A stretch of 64,000 nucleotides of DNA, taken from NCBI GenBank assembly GCA_022448925.1, contig JAKVCP010000012.1, forward strand, positions 1 to 64,000. The letters are read 5' to 3'. The DNA comes from Paracoccaceae bacterium. GTDB taxonomy: Bacteria > Pseudomonadota > Alphaproteobacteria > Rhodobacterales > Rhodobacteraceae. Shown one piece after another: positions 1-8,699 of the stretch; the first letter of the stretch is position 1; the number at the start of each line of letters is the position of its first letter. The position numbers were made by a program, and so were the translations under genes. The notes below the pieces were generated by a model, which saw only the letters and a list, made by a program, of their open reading frames with translations, ran no database searches and had not been told where the DNA came from.

Positions 1-245
1 ACACCATCATCGAGGTCGATACACGGGACCGACCGGGCCTGCTTTATGATCTGACCCGCACGTTGGCCGCATCGAATGTCTATACCGCCAGCGCGGTGAT
101 CGCGACCTACGGGGAACAGGTTGTCGATACCTTCTACGTCAAGGACATGTTCGGCCTGAAGTACCATGCCGAAAGCAAACAGAAGATGCTTGAAACGCGG
201 CTGCGCAAGGCCATCGAAGAAGGGGCCGAGCGGGCACGCAGCTGA
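1..245 (+). CDS. glnD: PII uridylyltransferase GlnD, C-terminal fragment
   Basis: Partial gene entering from the left edge; the frame is open from base 3 to a TGA at 243-245. The roughly 80 visible residues form the last ACT domain, with the stretch VDTRDRPGLLYDLTRTLA followed by VYTASAVIATYGEQVVDTFY. GlnD uridylylates and de-uridylylates PII proteins in response to glutamine, and its C-terminal ACT domains sense glutamine. Adjacency to murJ and trpS downstream matches the glnD-mviN-trpS order known in alphaproteobacteria. The catalytic nucleotidyltransferase and HD domains lie outside the window. Confidence 0.9.
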   Translation, partial: TIIEVDTRDRPGLLYDLTRTLAASNVYTASAVIATYGEQVVDTFYVKDMFGLKYHAESKQKMLETRLRKAIEEGAERARS

Positions 246-392
246 CGGGCGACGCCCAAGGACGACCAAAGGCCTGCGCAGATCAGATGATCCGCAGGCC
301 GCGCAATGGCCCGTGCGCGGCGACTTCCACTTGCTCCTTGAGCACTGCAGACGCATAACACCCCGGCAGAGGTCACCAAAGGCGCCGCCACC

Positions 393-1940
393 GTGAAACC
401 CATTCGCCTGTTCGTCAGCGTTCTGACTGTCAGTTTCTGGACACTGATGAGCCGCGTTCTGGGATTGGCACGTGAAATTGTTATCCTTGCGGTGATCGGG
501 CCGGGGCCTGTGATGGACGCTTTTGTGGCGGCCTTTCGCCTCCCCAACATGTTTCGTCGTTTCTTTGCCGAAGGCGCCTTCAATGCCGCGTTTGTACCGT
601 TGTATTCAAAAAAAGTCGAAGGCGATGAAGACCATCAAAAGTTCGCGCGGGACGCGATGAATGGGCTGGCGGTTGTGGTGCTGTCACTGACCGCGCTGGC
701 GATGGTGTTCATGCCTGCGTTTGTCTGGGCGGTGGCCGAAGGATTTGCGGGCGATGCGCGCTTTGAACTGACAGTCTATTACGGTCGGATCGCTTTCCCC
801 TATATCCTGTTCATTTCGCTTGCCGCGCTTTTTTCGGGCATTCTGAACGCCAGCGGCCATTTTGCCGCCGCTGCCGCCGCCCCGGTCTTGCTGAACGTCT
901 TGATCATCCTTGCCCTGCTCGGAGCACCGCTGATCGGCGCCGATGCGATCTCTGCCCTGATCTGGGCCATTCCCGTTGCCGGGATAGCGCAATTGGCGCT
1001 GGTCTGGATCGCCGCAGAGCGCATCGGCGTGCGCTTGCGCCCCGGCCTGCCGCGCCTGACCCCTGACATGACCCGTCTGATCTCTGTCGCTGTGCCAGCC
1101 GCGTTGGCCGGAGGTGTCATGCAGATCAATTTGCTGGTCGGCCAGCAGGTCGCGTCTAATTTCGACAAGGCAGTGGGCTGGCTTTATGCTGCGGACCGGC
1201 TTTACCAGTTGCCGCTGGGGGTCGTCGGTATTGCAATCGGCATCGTCTTGCTGCCAGACCTGTCACGGCGTCTGAAGGCCGGAGATGACGGCGGTGCCCG
1301 CACCGCATTTTCACGCGCCGGAGAGATGTCGCTTGCCTTGACCCTGCCCGCCGCTGTGGCACTCATGGTGGTGCCCTTGCCCATTGTCTCGGTGCTGTTC
1401 GAACGAGGGGCGACCGGGGCCGACGACAGTGCGGCCATCGCCCTGGCGGTAGCGATTTATGGGCTGGGTTTGCCAGCCTTTGTGCTGCAGAAAATCCTGC
1501 AACCGCTCTATTTTGCGCGTGAAGACACGCGCCGCCCCTTTCGCTTTGCCGTTTGGTCAATGATCGTGAATGCCGTTGCGGCAGTAGGTCTGGCCCCCTG
1601 GCTGGGTTGGATTGCTCCGGCTCTTGCGACCACGGTGGCGGGCTGGGCCATGGTATGGTGGTTGGCACGCGGTGCGGCCAGCATGGGGGAAACAGCCCGC
1701 TTTGACCGCCGCTTCCATGATCGGCTTTGGCGCATTGTGCTGGCCTCGGCGCTGATGGGGGTGGCGCTTTATGCCGCCAGTGTCGCGCTGGCACAGGGGC
1801 TTGGCACGGCCGGGTGGCGGTATCTGGCTCTGGCTGGGTTGATCACGCTTGGTGCTGTCACATACGGCATCGCCGGGCTCCTCCTTGGCGCCTTCAGGAT
1901 GTCGGACTTGAAATCGATGCTGCGCCGAGGTCCGGCGTGA
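393..1940 (+). CDS. murJ: Lipid II flippase MurJ (MviN)
   Basis: 515-residue polytopic inner-membrane protein that moves lipid II to the periplasmic face for peptidoglycan synthesis. The N-terminus carries the family hallmark FRLPNMFRRFFAEGAF followed by NAAFVPLYSK, and hydrophobic segments continue to the end, consistent with the usual 14 helices and normal length. The start is a GTG at 393. Its stop overlaps the GTG of the next gene by 4 bases (GTGA, 1937-1940), indicating translational coupling. It lies 147 bases after glnD. Confidence 0.95.
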   Translation: MKPIRLFVSVLTVSFWTLMSRVLGLAREIVILAVIGPGPVMDAFVAAFRLPNMFRRFFAEGAFNAAFVPLYSKKVEGDEDHQKFARDAMNGLAVVVLSLTALAMVFMPAFVWAVAEGFAGDARFELTVYYGRIAFPYILFISLAALFSGILNASGHFAAAAAAPVLLNVLIILALLGAPLIGADAISALIWAIPVAGIAQLALVWIAAERIGVRLRPGLPRLTPDMTRLISVAVPAALAGGVMQINLLVGQQVASNFDKAVGWLYAADRLYQLPLGVVGIAIGIVLLPDLSRRLKAGDDGGARTAFSRAGEMSLALTLPAAVALMVVPLPIVSVLFERGATGADDSAAIALAVAIYGLGLPAFVLQKILQPLYFAREDTRRPFRFAVWSMIVNAVAAVGLAPWLGWIAPALATTVAGWAMVWWLARGAASMGETARFDRRFHDRLWRIVLASALMGVALYAASVALAQGLGTAGWRYLALAGLITLGAVTYGIAGLLLGAFRMSDLKSMLRRGPA

Positions 1941-3055
1941 CGCCCCAGTTCCACGAGATCGGCCTCGAAAGTCGCATCGCGCTGGAACGCTTGATTGTGT
2001 TGGCAAACCGGGACATCCTGATCTGCGTGCCAGGATTGGTCCCGAAGGCCCCTAGCGCATCGCCCAAACTTGTCGATCGGGGTTTCGATTTTGTGGCCGA
2101 TCTGCTGTCATTCATGACGGCCCAAAACATCGCAGTCCGTGTCTTGGTTCCCACCCCCGACCCGGTGCTGCACCCCGGCGCACATAGGCAGGCCTGGGCC
2201 GTTGCCAGCGACCTTGTCCAAGCGGTGCCAGATGACATTCAGGTGCTGTGTGCCGGACATGCACACCGCCCGGGACGGATTGCGCGGTGGCGCAATCGGA
2301 GAGGACTGAGCGCAGCAAGGGCTGAATTGCAGGCAACGCCCAACGCCAAGAAAACACCCGAGCAACGCCGGGTAAGTCGTGGTCATGTGCCGCGTACTGC
2401 CGGTCTGGCGCAGAGTTTTGTGGTGATCGATGGCACCACCGCACTGTTCGGCGGATTCGGCTTTGACGGCGCGCCAGCTGTTTGTGCCGAAGTCGGTGGC
2501 TCTGCTGCCGCAATCCTGAAACAGATCTTCCAGCGCGATTGGAATGCCTTGACCCTGGTGGATGAAACCCCCTTGCCGCGTGCATCCGCGCAGCTGATGC
2601 CGGCTGTGGTCACAGCCCAGCCCACCCACACTTTGCGCTGTTTGAGAACCGAGTCAAAACCCGGCAGCGATTGGTATCCAGAGCAGGATCTTGCGCAAAC
2701 ACTGCGGACCCTCGTCCAGGCATTTGCAACCGCTCAGCATCGGGTGCTGATCCGCGCCCAAAGTGTTTCGGATCCAGATCTGATCGCGGCGCTGAACCAG
2801 GTTGCACAGCGGTCGAACATTTCTCTTCGGTTGCACCTGCCACCGGGCCAGAGCCTGCCAGACGCTCTGGGACGCGCAGTGACATCTGCCGCGTCAAATC
2901 ACCACGACCCCTGGAGCTCTTTGATAGTGGTCGACGAGAATATGGCCATCCTCGGCCTTCCTGCACTCAGCAGACAAGCCCTGCGCTATGACACCGGCAC
3001 GGCGCTGATGTTTCGCAATCCCCGTGATGTCAACGCCCTTGCGATGACCTTCTGA
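1937..3055 (+). CDS. Degenerate phospholipase-D-like protein
   Basis: 372 residues from a GTG that overlaps the murJ stop. Two halves each contain a strand-turn pattern typical of PLD/HKD modules: SFVVIDGTTALFGGFGFD near residues 160-177, and SSLIVVDENMAILGLPAL near the C-terminus. In a true HKD motif (HxKxxxxD) a His and a Lys precede this Asp. Here those positions are L158 and S160 in the first module, and Trp and Ser in the second, so catalysis by the usual phosphohistidine route looks impossible. The assignment to the PLD fold is inference from motif shape; no signal peptide or membrane segment is evident. It could be a structural or lipid-binding relative tied to cell-envelope work by its coupling to murJ. 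Confidence 0.6.
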   Translation: MTPQFHEIGLESRIALERLIVLANRDILICVPGLVPKAPSASPKLVDRGFDFVADLLSFMTAQNIAVRVLVPTPDPVLHPGAHRQAWAVASDLVQAVPDDIQVLCAGHAHRPGRIARWRNRRGLSAARAELQATPNAKKTPEQRRVSRGHVPRTAGLAQSFVVIDGTTALFGGFGFDGAPAVCAEVGGSAAAILKQIFQRDWNALTLVDETPLPRASAQLMPAVVTAQPTHTLRCLRTESKPGSDWYPEQDLAQTLRTLVQAFATAQHRVLIRAQSVSDPDLIAALNQVAQRSNISLRLHLPPGQSLPDALGRAVTSAASNHHDPWSSLIVVDENMAILGLPALSRQALRYDTGTALMFRNPRDVNALAMTF

Positions 3056-3061
3056 AGCCGC

Positions 3062-3748
3062 TCAGTCGCGGCGCAGCCTGTCCACGATGCGCCGCACACC
3101 ACCCGGCACCAAAAGGACACCCAGCGCAAACCCGGTTGCAAAGCCAGTCAGATCAGCAACCCAATCCGGGCCGCTTCCGAAAAACAGTCCAAAGACAAGT
3201 TGAATGCCCATCAAGAACCCGATCAGCCTGAAGGCGCGGATCTGGTGCTGCCCCATCTGCCCCAATCGCAACCACAGCATGTAGGTGAATGTCCCGATCA
3301 AGCCATAAGCCGCCGGGAAGGCGCCAATCAGCACAAGCGGCGTGTCAAGGACCAGGCCGTAGACCACCGCACCTGCGATGCTGGACACCACAAAAACAAT
3401 CGCAACTGCGAGGTTCCCCAACCCATCTCCGACCATTTTGCCCAAGGCAAGGATCATCACGATGCCAAAGACCGCATGCGTGAAAGAGCCGTGTACAAAC
3501 GCGTAGGTTACAAAGCGTTGCACCTGCTCGGCAGGCCAGATGTTGGTTTCGCGCATCCAATCAAAGACCCGTCCCGAAAACCCGTAGTCCTGTATAAGCG
3601 TGATACGCCAGCCGATGGCCTCTGCCCCTCCGACGAGCCCACGGGCCCCAAGAGACACCGCAGCCTCCACCCCGGCAATGATAAGGCACAGGGCCACGAC
3701 CACCGGCGGCAGCGGGTTGACGGGCGAAACATCGTTGGGCTGCGTCAT
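3062..3748 (-). CDS. Rhomboid-family membrane protein, catalytically dead
   Basis: 228 residues with about six membrane segments. The ATG at 3748 is chosen because AGGAG lies 6 bases upstream; a longer frame to 3775 has no such site. The fold is rhomboid-like: HGSFTHAVFG (86-95) matches the HxxxxHxxxN motif of helix 2. However the nucleophile motif GxSG reads GAFP (142-145), so Ser is replaced by Phe144. The C-terminal catalytic His motif reads ADLTGF, with Asp199 in place of His, and the oxyanion Asn is Gly95. It is therefore probably a pseudoprotease that binds or retains membrane clients rather than cutting them. It runs convergent to the PLD-like gene, 6 bases apart. Confidence 0.75.
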   Translation of the reverse strand: MTQPNDVSPVNPLPPVVVALCLIIAGVEAAVSLGARGLVGGAEAIGWRITLIQDYGFSGRVFDWMRETNIWPAEQVQRFVTYAFVHGSFTHAVFGIVMILALGKMVGDGLGNLAVAIVFVVSSIAGAVVYGLVLDTPLVLIGAFPAAYGLIGTFTYMLWLRLGQMGQHQIRAFRLIGFLMGIQLVFGLFFGSGPDWVADLTGFATGFALGVLLVPGGVRRIVDRLRRD

Positions 3749-3882
3749 GGGGACTCCTGCGTCGATTGCAGGCACTGGCTACGGCACTTGGTGCTGCGTT
3801 TCCAGTCCCGATTGGTTGACCCCCTGCGCTGTGGCGCTTATGCGCGATAGGACACGAGGGATAAATAATACGGAGATGTCCA

Positions 3883-4935
3883 ATGACAGAGGTGGTCCAA
3901 ACACCGTCTGCCTTCACGCCGAGAGTGTTTTCAGGCATCCAGCCATCCGGCGGGTTGACCCTGGGCAACTACCTGGGCGCGATCAAACGCTTTGTCGACA
4001 TGCAGGGTGAGTATGACCAGACGATCTATTGCATGGTCGATCTGCATGCCATGACGGTCTGGCAAGACCCCGAAAAGTTGCAACATGCCACACGCGAGTT
4101 GTGCGCAGGGTTTATCGCCTCGGGCATCGATCCGAAAACATCGATCCTGTTCAATCAAAGCCGCGTGCCCGAGCACGCGCAACTGGCATGGATTTTCAAT
4201 TGCGTGGCCCGAATGGGCTGGATGCAGCGCATGACGCAGTTTAAAGACAAGGCTGGCAAGAACCAACAGAATGCCTCGCTTGGGCTGTTTGCCTATCCGG
4301 CGCTGATGGCGGCCGACATCTTGGTGTATCACGCCACCCATGTCCCGGTCGGCGAGGATCAAAAACAGCATCTGGAACTGACACGCGACATTGCGATCAA
4401 GTTCAACAACGACTTTAAAACCGATTTCTTCCCGGTGACAGAACCGGTGATCGAAGGCGCGGCCACCCGCGTGATGAGCCTGCGTGACGGCTCTAAGAAG
4501 ATGTCAAAATCAGATCCCTCTGACGCAAGCCGCATCAATATGACCGACGGCGCCGACACGATTGCGCAAAAGATTCGCAAGGCCAAGACGGATCCGGACG
4601 GGTTGCCCTCTGAGGTTGACGGCCTTGAAGGCCGCCCCGAGGCACGCAATCTGGTCAACATCTACGCCGCCTTGGCCGACACTTCGGTCGACGCGGTTCT
4701 GGCCGAGGTCGGCGGACTGCAATTTTCCGAGTTCAAGCCAAAGCTGTCGGAACTGGCCGTTGCAAAGCTGGCCCCGATCTCGGATGAGATGGCGCGGCTG
4801 ATGCAGGACACGGGTGAGATCGACAAGATCCTTGATCTGGGCGCAACTCAGGCCCGAGAGATCGCAACGCCGGTGTTGCAACGCACCTACGAGATCGTTG
4901 GGATGGTTGGCGCGATGACCCCTACCCCATCCTAA
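3883..4935 (+). CDS. trpS: Tryptophanyl-tRNA synthetase
   Basis: 350 residues, normal for bacterial TrpRS. Charges tRNA-Trp with tryptophan in the cytoplasm. The class I signatures are visible: the HIGH-equivalent PSGGLTLGN at 21-29 and a perfect KMSKS at 206-210, with the intervening [15 protein letters not shown] segment typical of the family. ATG at 3883 follows an AT-rich leader shared with the divergent rhomboid gene. Completes the glnD-murJ-trpS order. Confidence 0.97.
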   Translation: MTEVVQTPSAFTPRVFSGIQPSGGLTLGNYLGAIKRFVDMQGEYDQTIYCMVDLHAMTVWQDPEKLQHATRELCAGFIASGIDPKTSILFNQSRVPEHAQLAWIFNCVARMGWMQRMTQFKDKAGKNQQNASLGLFAYPALMAADILVYHATHVPVGEDQKQHLELTRDIAIKFNNDFKTDFFPVTEPVIEGAATRVMSLRDGSKKMSKSDPSDASRINMTDGADTIAQKIRKAKTDPDGLPSEVDGLEGRPEARNLVNIYAALADTSVDAVLAEVGGLQFSEFKPKLSELAVAKLAPISDEMARLMQDTGEIDKILDLGATQAREIATPVLQRTYEIVGMVGAMTPTPS

Positions 4936-5398
4936 AGTACTTATCGATGAGCCAACTCAGCAAGGAACTGACGCATATCTGGCGAAGGTGGCCGGCCAGC
5001 GCCGCAGGGCGCAGCGCAGCGCCAGGACAGCATCATAAGAAGCGTTAGAGGCCCCTGGCCCGCAAGTCGTGGTGATTGATCTGGGCGCCTATGCAATGTG
5101 CAAGGGTATCGTGACCATCTCTCTGAGCAGGTGATCCAAGAGTGCGCTGAAAAAGCCGCAGCCTTCGGTTCCCCTGTCTGAGCGACACCTGCTCAGATCG
5201 GTCACGCTGGTTGGTAACGGCACCCGGGAACAGACATGCAAGCGGGCGGGCTGCCCCTTGAACCCTTCAGGATATTTTCGGCAAAACGAAGCAGGCGTGT
5301 CTGACGTGAACCATGGACTGCCGGTTTTCCAATCAGGAATGGTGTGGTCAGGTTTTGCGGACCTTGCTGCGGTTGCGGAAACCGTGACTGTCGAGCGC
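4936..5398. other. Intergenic stretch carrying a fold-back repeat
   Basis: 463 bases between trpS and the small secreted-protein gene. No reading frame here has a recognisable product. It contains the inverted repeat listed separately (5111-5205) and a short GC-rich hairpin near 5008-5023 (GGCGC/GCGCC) that could help end trpS transcription but has no T tract. Confidence 0.5.
5111..5205. repeat. 95-base fold-back element with inverted ends
   Basis: The arms are TCTGAGCAGGTG (5122-5133) and its exact complement (5186-5197). The similarity continues outward: GTGACC at 5111-5116 mirrors GGTCAC at 5200-5205. The arms enclose about 52 bases with no reading frame. This could be a miniature inverted-repeat element, a remnant of one, or a structured RNA. 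No flanking target duplication is obvious. Confidence 0.5.
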
Positions 5399-5827
5399 AT
5401 GCGACACCTTCTGCATACCTTTGGCGTTTTATTTATCAGTCTTTTCGCGACCGTGGTTTGGTCCGTTCAACCTGACCACCACACGTTGCGTAATCTTGAA
5501 GCGCAACTGGGTAAGGTCGGCTTCAACGACATGAGCCACTTGCTCAGCGATTTTGATTTTCACCACAATACTTTGACCTATTATGCATTGGCGCAGAAAT
5601 TCTCAAATGGAACCGGAGTGGTAAGGCGCCTGGACGCGCAGGAAAAGATCAAAGCGCAGATCGTTGCACTATGTGCCGTCGAATGCCAGGTCACTACTGC
5701 CCACCGCTGGCAAACTGTGCCCTATCTCGGAACACGCCGTGTCTATAAATTTCACATCCTTCGCGACGATGGCGGGCAAATTGCCGTTTTTCCAGAGCAT
5801 CACTTTTGGATGATGACCCTGCCATAG
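5399..5827 (+). CDS. Small secreted protein of unknown function
   Basis: About 142 residues if the ATG at 5399 is used. This start is preferred because the product then begins with a signal-peptide-like segment (MRHLLHTFGVLFISLFATVV); in-frame starts upstream at 5258 or 5342 are possible and none has a strong ribosome site. The rest is soluble, with two Cys (in LCAVECQV) and a C-terminal FHILRDDGGQIAVF. I do not recognise the family. The gene is isolated between the fold-back element and a terminator. Confidence 0.5.
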   Translation: MRHLLHTFGVLFISLFATVVWSVQPDHHTLRNLEAQLGKVGFNDMSHLLSDFDFHHNTLTYYALAQKFSNGTGVVRRLDAQEKIKAQIVALCAVECQVTTAHRWQTVPYLGTRRVYKFHILRDDGGQIAVFPEHHFWMMTLP

Positions 5828-5875
5828 GACGGGCTTGCTCTTTTGCTCGGGTCGTTTTCACAGGTGTCAAGAGCA

Positions 5876-5902
5876 CAAAAAACCCGGCGCCTTTGCCGGG
5901 TT
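5876..5902 (-). terminator. Rho-independent terminator of the DUF1963 gene
   Basis: An 8-bp perfect stem, AACCCGGC (5881-5888) with GCCGGGTT (5895-5902). On the minus strand the hairpin is followed by a T run (the A run at about 5877-5882 on the plus strand), fitting termination of the minus-strand gene that ends at 5963. It also lies 50 bases after the plus-strand gene and may serve both. Confidence 0.75.
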
Positions 5903-5906
5903 CCCT

Positions 5907-5957
5907 TGTCGGTTTCAAATCGTTGTCGGTTTCAAATCGTTGTCCGTTTCAGGACGT
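5907..5957. repeat. Three tandem 17-base repeats, the third diverged
   Basis: TGTCGGTTTCAAATCGT occurs at 5907-5923 and identically at 5924-5940; a diverged copy (TGTCCGTTTCAGGACGT) follows at 5941-5957. They sit directly between the DUF1963 stop codon (5963) and its terminator, so they lie in the 3' end of that transcript. Confidence 0.8.
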
Positions 5958-5962
5958 TGGCG

Positions 5963-7939
5963 TCACGCCATCACGTCGCCCCAGGCGCGGCTGAAGTCGC
6001 CTTTTTCAAGGTCTTCGACCGGGACAAAAACACCCCAGTTTCCGCCCTGACCGAAGCTCCAGCCCAGCAGATCGCTTGAGGGCAACTCCAGCAGAAATGC
6101 CGGTTTCGAGGCCCGCGAGAACGGGAAACCGCCGTGGGCGCGGCCGCCCATCATGCCCGCTTCGAACTCGCTGTCATGGCGCCAGACCGGCAAAAGCTTG
6201 CGGCGATGTTCATCAGGCAGCGTCGAAGGATCAGCGCTGTAGACCATACGGGCATGGGTTTCGAGAAGATCGCAGTAGTCCTCAAATCCGTCGGCAAATT
6301 CCATTGGCGACCGTGGCTGGCGGCCATCGGGAAGCGGATCCAATGTGCCCCAGCCATCGACTGACAGGCCGCCCAGCTCTTGCAACAGAAAGCGCAGCAG
6401 ACGGGCGTCAAAGGGGTGTTGATCCTTGGCCTGGCGGTACCGCTTGAGCATTTGGTCGAACTTGGCGAGCGTGTCGCGCTTGGCTTCCCATGTGCTGTCC
6501 TCGTCGGGCGCCTGAACGAATTTGTTATACCGCTGAGGCTGGACCTGTGCGTTCAGGAAGCGACGGGTCGAATCCAGCAGCGCCATCGCCGTGGTCCAGT
6601 CAAACGGCTGATATTCCGGCCGGGTCAAATCAAAGCCGGAACGGAACTGTTCGCGCGGAGCGCTCCAGCTGCGCGGCTTGTCAAAAGCACGAATGATGTC
6701 ACGGCTTGCGGGATCACCATCAATCTGGCTGATGCGCAAGGGCCAGCGCGGCGCCGGGCTTGACGGGTTCTGCGTGATCTGTGCCAGCCAGGCGCGTGCA
6801 CGGTTTTCGCGCGGGCTCCCGCAGGCGGCGACCGGAGCCGGGGCAAGGCGCTCTGTGCCAAGCGTGGGTGTGTGTAGCACAACAACGCGTCCGAAATATT
6901 CGGCACTCACAAAGAACACCAACCAACCGGTGCGGGGACCGCGTGCGCCCCAGGCCTCTTTCGGCAGGCTTGCGCAATCGATCTGGGCATAGAACACAGC
7001 CGGCTGTCCATCGACTTCGGGCCAGGCCAAGTCCTCTGGCAGACTGGGGTTCCCCCCCACCCAACTGGTGGTGCGGGGCGGCGCACCGACGGGGACCAGC
7101 ACATCAAGTCGCACAGGCGCCTCGTGCAAGGCGCTGAAACCAAGGTCTATTTCACCAACGGACAGATCACCTTCATCACCGGCCTCGCTGCGCAGTGATC
7201 GAAAGGTGACAAGCGATTCGTCACTGGAATCGCCCCGGGAATCGCCCCTGTCGGTACCAGGCATCTGCGGATCTCGCGATACCACCAAAGAGGGGCTTGC
7301 GGCCGTGGGCAAAGAGGCCCCCCCCACCAGACGGGGCGTGGTATATCCAAGCGCTGGATTTCCAGAACTCTGTTCACCGACACTGTGCAGTGCGGTGTTT
7401 TGACCAACAGCCGCCTGCGTCTCGATGGTGGCAGGCAAAGAACTTTGCGGGACAACGGCATCGACAGATGTCTGGGCCTGCGCGGCGCCGTGTGGCGCCA
7501 TGTGGGCCGGAAGATCAAGATCGGCATCTGCTGTATCCAGCCCCGCAAAGATATCGACCGGTTTCTGCTTGGGGTGTGGCGTCGATGTTGTCTGTGGGGC
7601 GGGCTGCTGAGGTGTGGCCGACGGGGCCGGCGCCGGCTGGGCGGTGTCGGCCGGCTGCACGGGCAACGCAGCGTCGGTCTGTGCCTTGCGTCCCAGGCCG
7701 AGGAAACCGTGTTTTACCTGGCCGGTTTCCGGCTCAAGGCTTTCAACCTTGTCAGACCTTTTGCGTCGGAACAGTCTTGTGAGGGGATGATCTCCCGCAG
7801 GGAAGAAAATCAAGCCAAATCCCATCGCGCCAAGGCTCGCTGTCAGGACGGTCAGATTGTACTCAAGGCCACCCCATACGATACCGCCCAGGCCCGCCAG
7901 GGCCACCAATGGAGCTATGAAGCCGAAAACGTATCCCAC
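5963..7939 (-). CDS. Membrane-anchored DUF1963 (YwqG-like) protein
   Basis: About 658 residues from a GTG at 7939, chosen because AGGTG lies 5 bases upstream and the product then begins with two hydrophobic helices (residues ~3-50, FGFIAPLVALAGLGGIVWGG and a second). The frame extends upstream to 8146 but that part is hydrophilic and overlaps the neighbouring promoter region. A long Pro/Ala/Gln/Thr-rich linker (~60-270) leads into a DUF1963-like domain, recognised by SWVGGNPSLPEDLAWPEV and the following QIDCASLPKEAW. The domain's biochemical role is unknown. The architecture (membrane anchor, disordered tether, DUF1963 facing the cytoplasm) is inferred from composition. Confidence 0.7.
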   Translation of the reverse strand: MGYVFGFIAPLVALAGLGGIVWGGLEYNLTVLTASLGAMGFGLIFFPAGDHPLTRLFRRKRSDKVESLEPETGQVKHGFLGLGRKAQTDAALPVQPADTAQPAPAPSATPQQPAPQTTSTPHPKQKPVDIFAGLDTADADLDLPAHMAPHGAAQAQTSVDAVVPQSSLPATIETQAAVGQNTALHSVGEQSSGNPALGYTTPRLVGGASLPTAASPSLVVSRDPQMPGTDRGDSRGDSSDESLVTFRSLRSEAGDEGDLSVGEIDLGFSALHEAPVRLDVLVPVGAPPRTTSWVGGNPSLPEDLAWPEVDGQPAVFYAQIDCASLPKEAWGARGPRTGWLVFFVSAEYFGRVVVLHTPTLGTERLAPAPVAACGSPRENRARAWLAQITQNPSSPAPRWPLRISQIDGDPASRDIIRAFDKPRSWSAPREQFRSGFDLTRPEYQPFDWTTAMALLDSTRRFLNAQVQPQRYNKFVQAPDEDSTWEAKRDTLAKFDQMLKRYRQAKDQHPFDARLLRFLLQELGGLSVDGWGTLDPLPDGRQPRSPMEFADGFEDYCDLLETHARMVYSADPSTLPDEHRRKLLPVWRHDSEFEAGMMGGRAHGGFPFSRASKPAFLLELPSSDLLGWSFGQGGNWGVFVPVEDLEKGDFSRAWGDVMA

Positions 7940-8157
7940 TTTGTCACCTGCTCTTTTTATTGCGCCATCTGTTAGATGCAATTTTAGGAGAGTTATAGAG
8001 AGTTTTGGCGTAAACTGTGATACGCGAAAGGCAAAACTGTGGCAGCATGCGCGACAATCGTTGCCAAACTGCCGCGCAAATCTGCACCAAAGCTGTGTAT
8101 TGGTGCGCCATTGTACGTGTGTCTTGAGTCCCCAATTCAAGGGCAAAGGAGATACAG

Positions 8158-8640
8158 ATGTACACAGCCCCCCATCAGACCCGCATCGGGCACGTTCACC
8201 TCAAGGTCGCGGACCTTGACCGCGCGATCGCATTTTACCGCGACGTTTTAGGTTTGACGGTGCAACAACGATTAGGCACTCAGGCTGCCTTTCTGTCCGT
8301 TGGCGGCTATCATCACCATATCGGCCTGAACACCTGGGAGTCGCAGGACGGCACACCGCCTGCACAAGGGCATACAGGCCTGTACCATGTGGCCTTTGTC
8401 TACCCTGATCGTGCCGCCTTGGGCGCTGCGCTGCGCTCGGTGCTTGCCGCAGGCATAGAGGTGCAGGGGGCCTCGGACCACGGCGTTAGCGAGGCGATCT
8501 ATTTTTCGGATCCGGACGGCAACGGGATAGAGATCTATCGGGACCGCCCTCAGTCGGACTGGCCGCGGGCTGCAGATGGGACCCTGCACATGGTGACGCG
8601 TCCACTGGATGTTCAGGCCTTGCTGGCCGAGGCAGCATGA
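8158..8640 (+). CDS. VOC-family (glyoxalase/extradiol dioxygenase fold) protein
   Basis: 160 residues with one visible vicinal-oxygen-chelate module: IGHVHLKVADLDRAIAFYRD at the N-terminus, a second strand GLYHVAFVYPDR, and DPDGNGIEIYRD. Candidate metal ligands are His14, His77 and Glu125. The family includes CatE-like ring-cleaving dioxygenases and glyoxalases; the substrate cannot be told from sequence. The ribosome site AAAGGAG precedes the ATG by 7-8 bases. It precedes the aminotransferase gene by 59 bases in the same direction. Confidence 0.85.
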   Translation: MYTAPHQTRIGHVHLKVADLDRAIAFYRDVLGLTVQQRLGTQAAFLSVGGYHHHIGLNTWESQDGTPPAQGHTGLYHVAFVYPDRAALGAALRSVLAAGIEVQGASDHGVSEAIYFSDPDGNGIEIYRDRPQSDWPRAADGTLHMVTRPLDVQALLAEAA

Positions 8641-8699
8641 CCACTGGACCTTGGTGATTTCCCGGCCTAGCGTGGCGCCCGTAATCCCGGGAGAGACAG

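Noticed and set aside
5907-5957. CRISPR-like array
   Set aside because: Units are directly abutting 17-mers without spacers and no cas gene is in the window.
5963-8146. Longer N-terminus of the DUF1963 protein starting at 8146
   Set aside because: The extra 69 residues are Cys/Arg/Gln-rich without family character and overlap the promoter of the divergent VOC gene; the GTG at 7939 has a good ribosome site.
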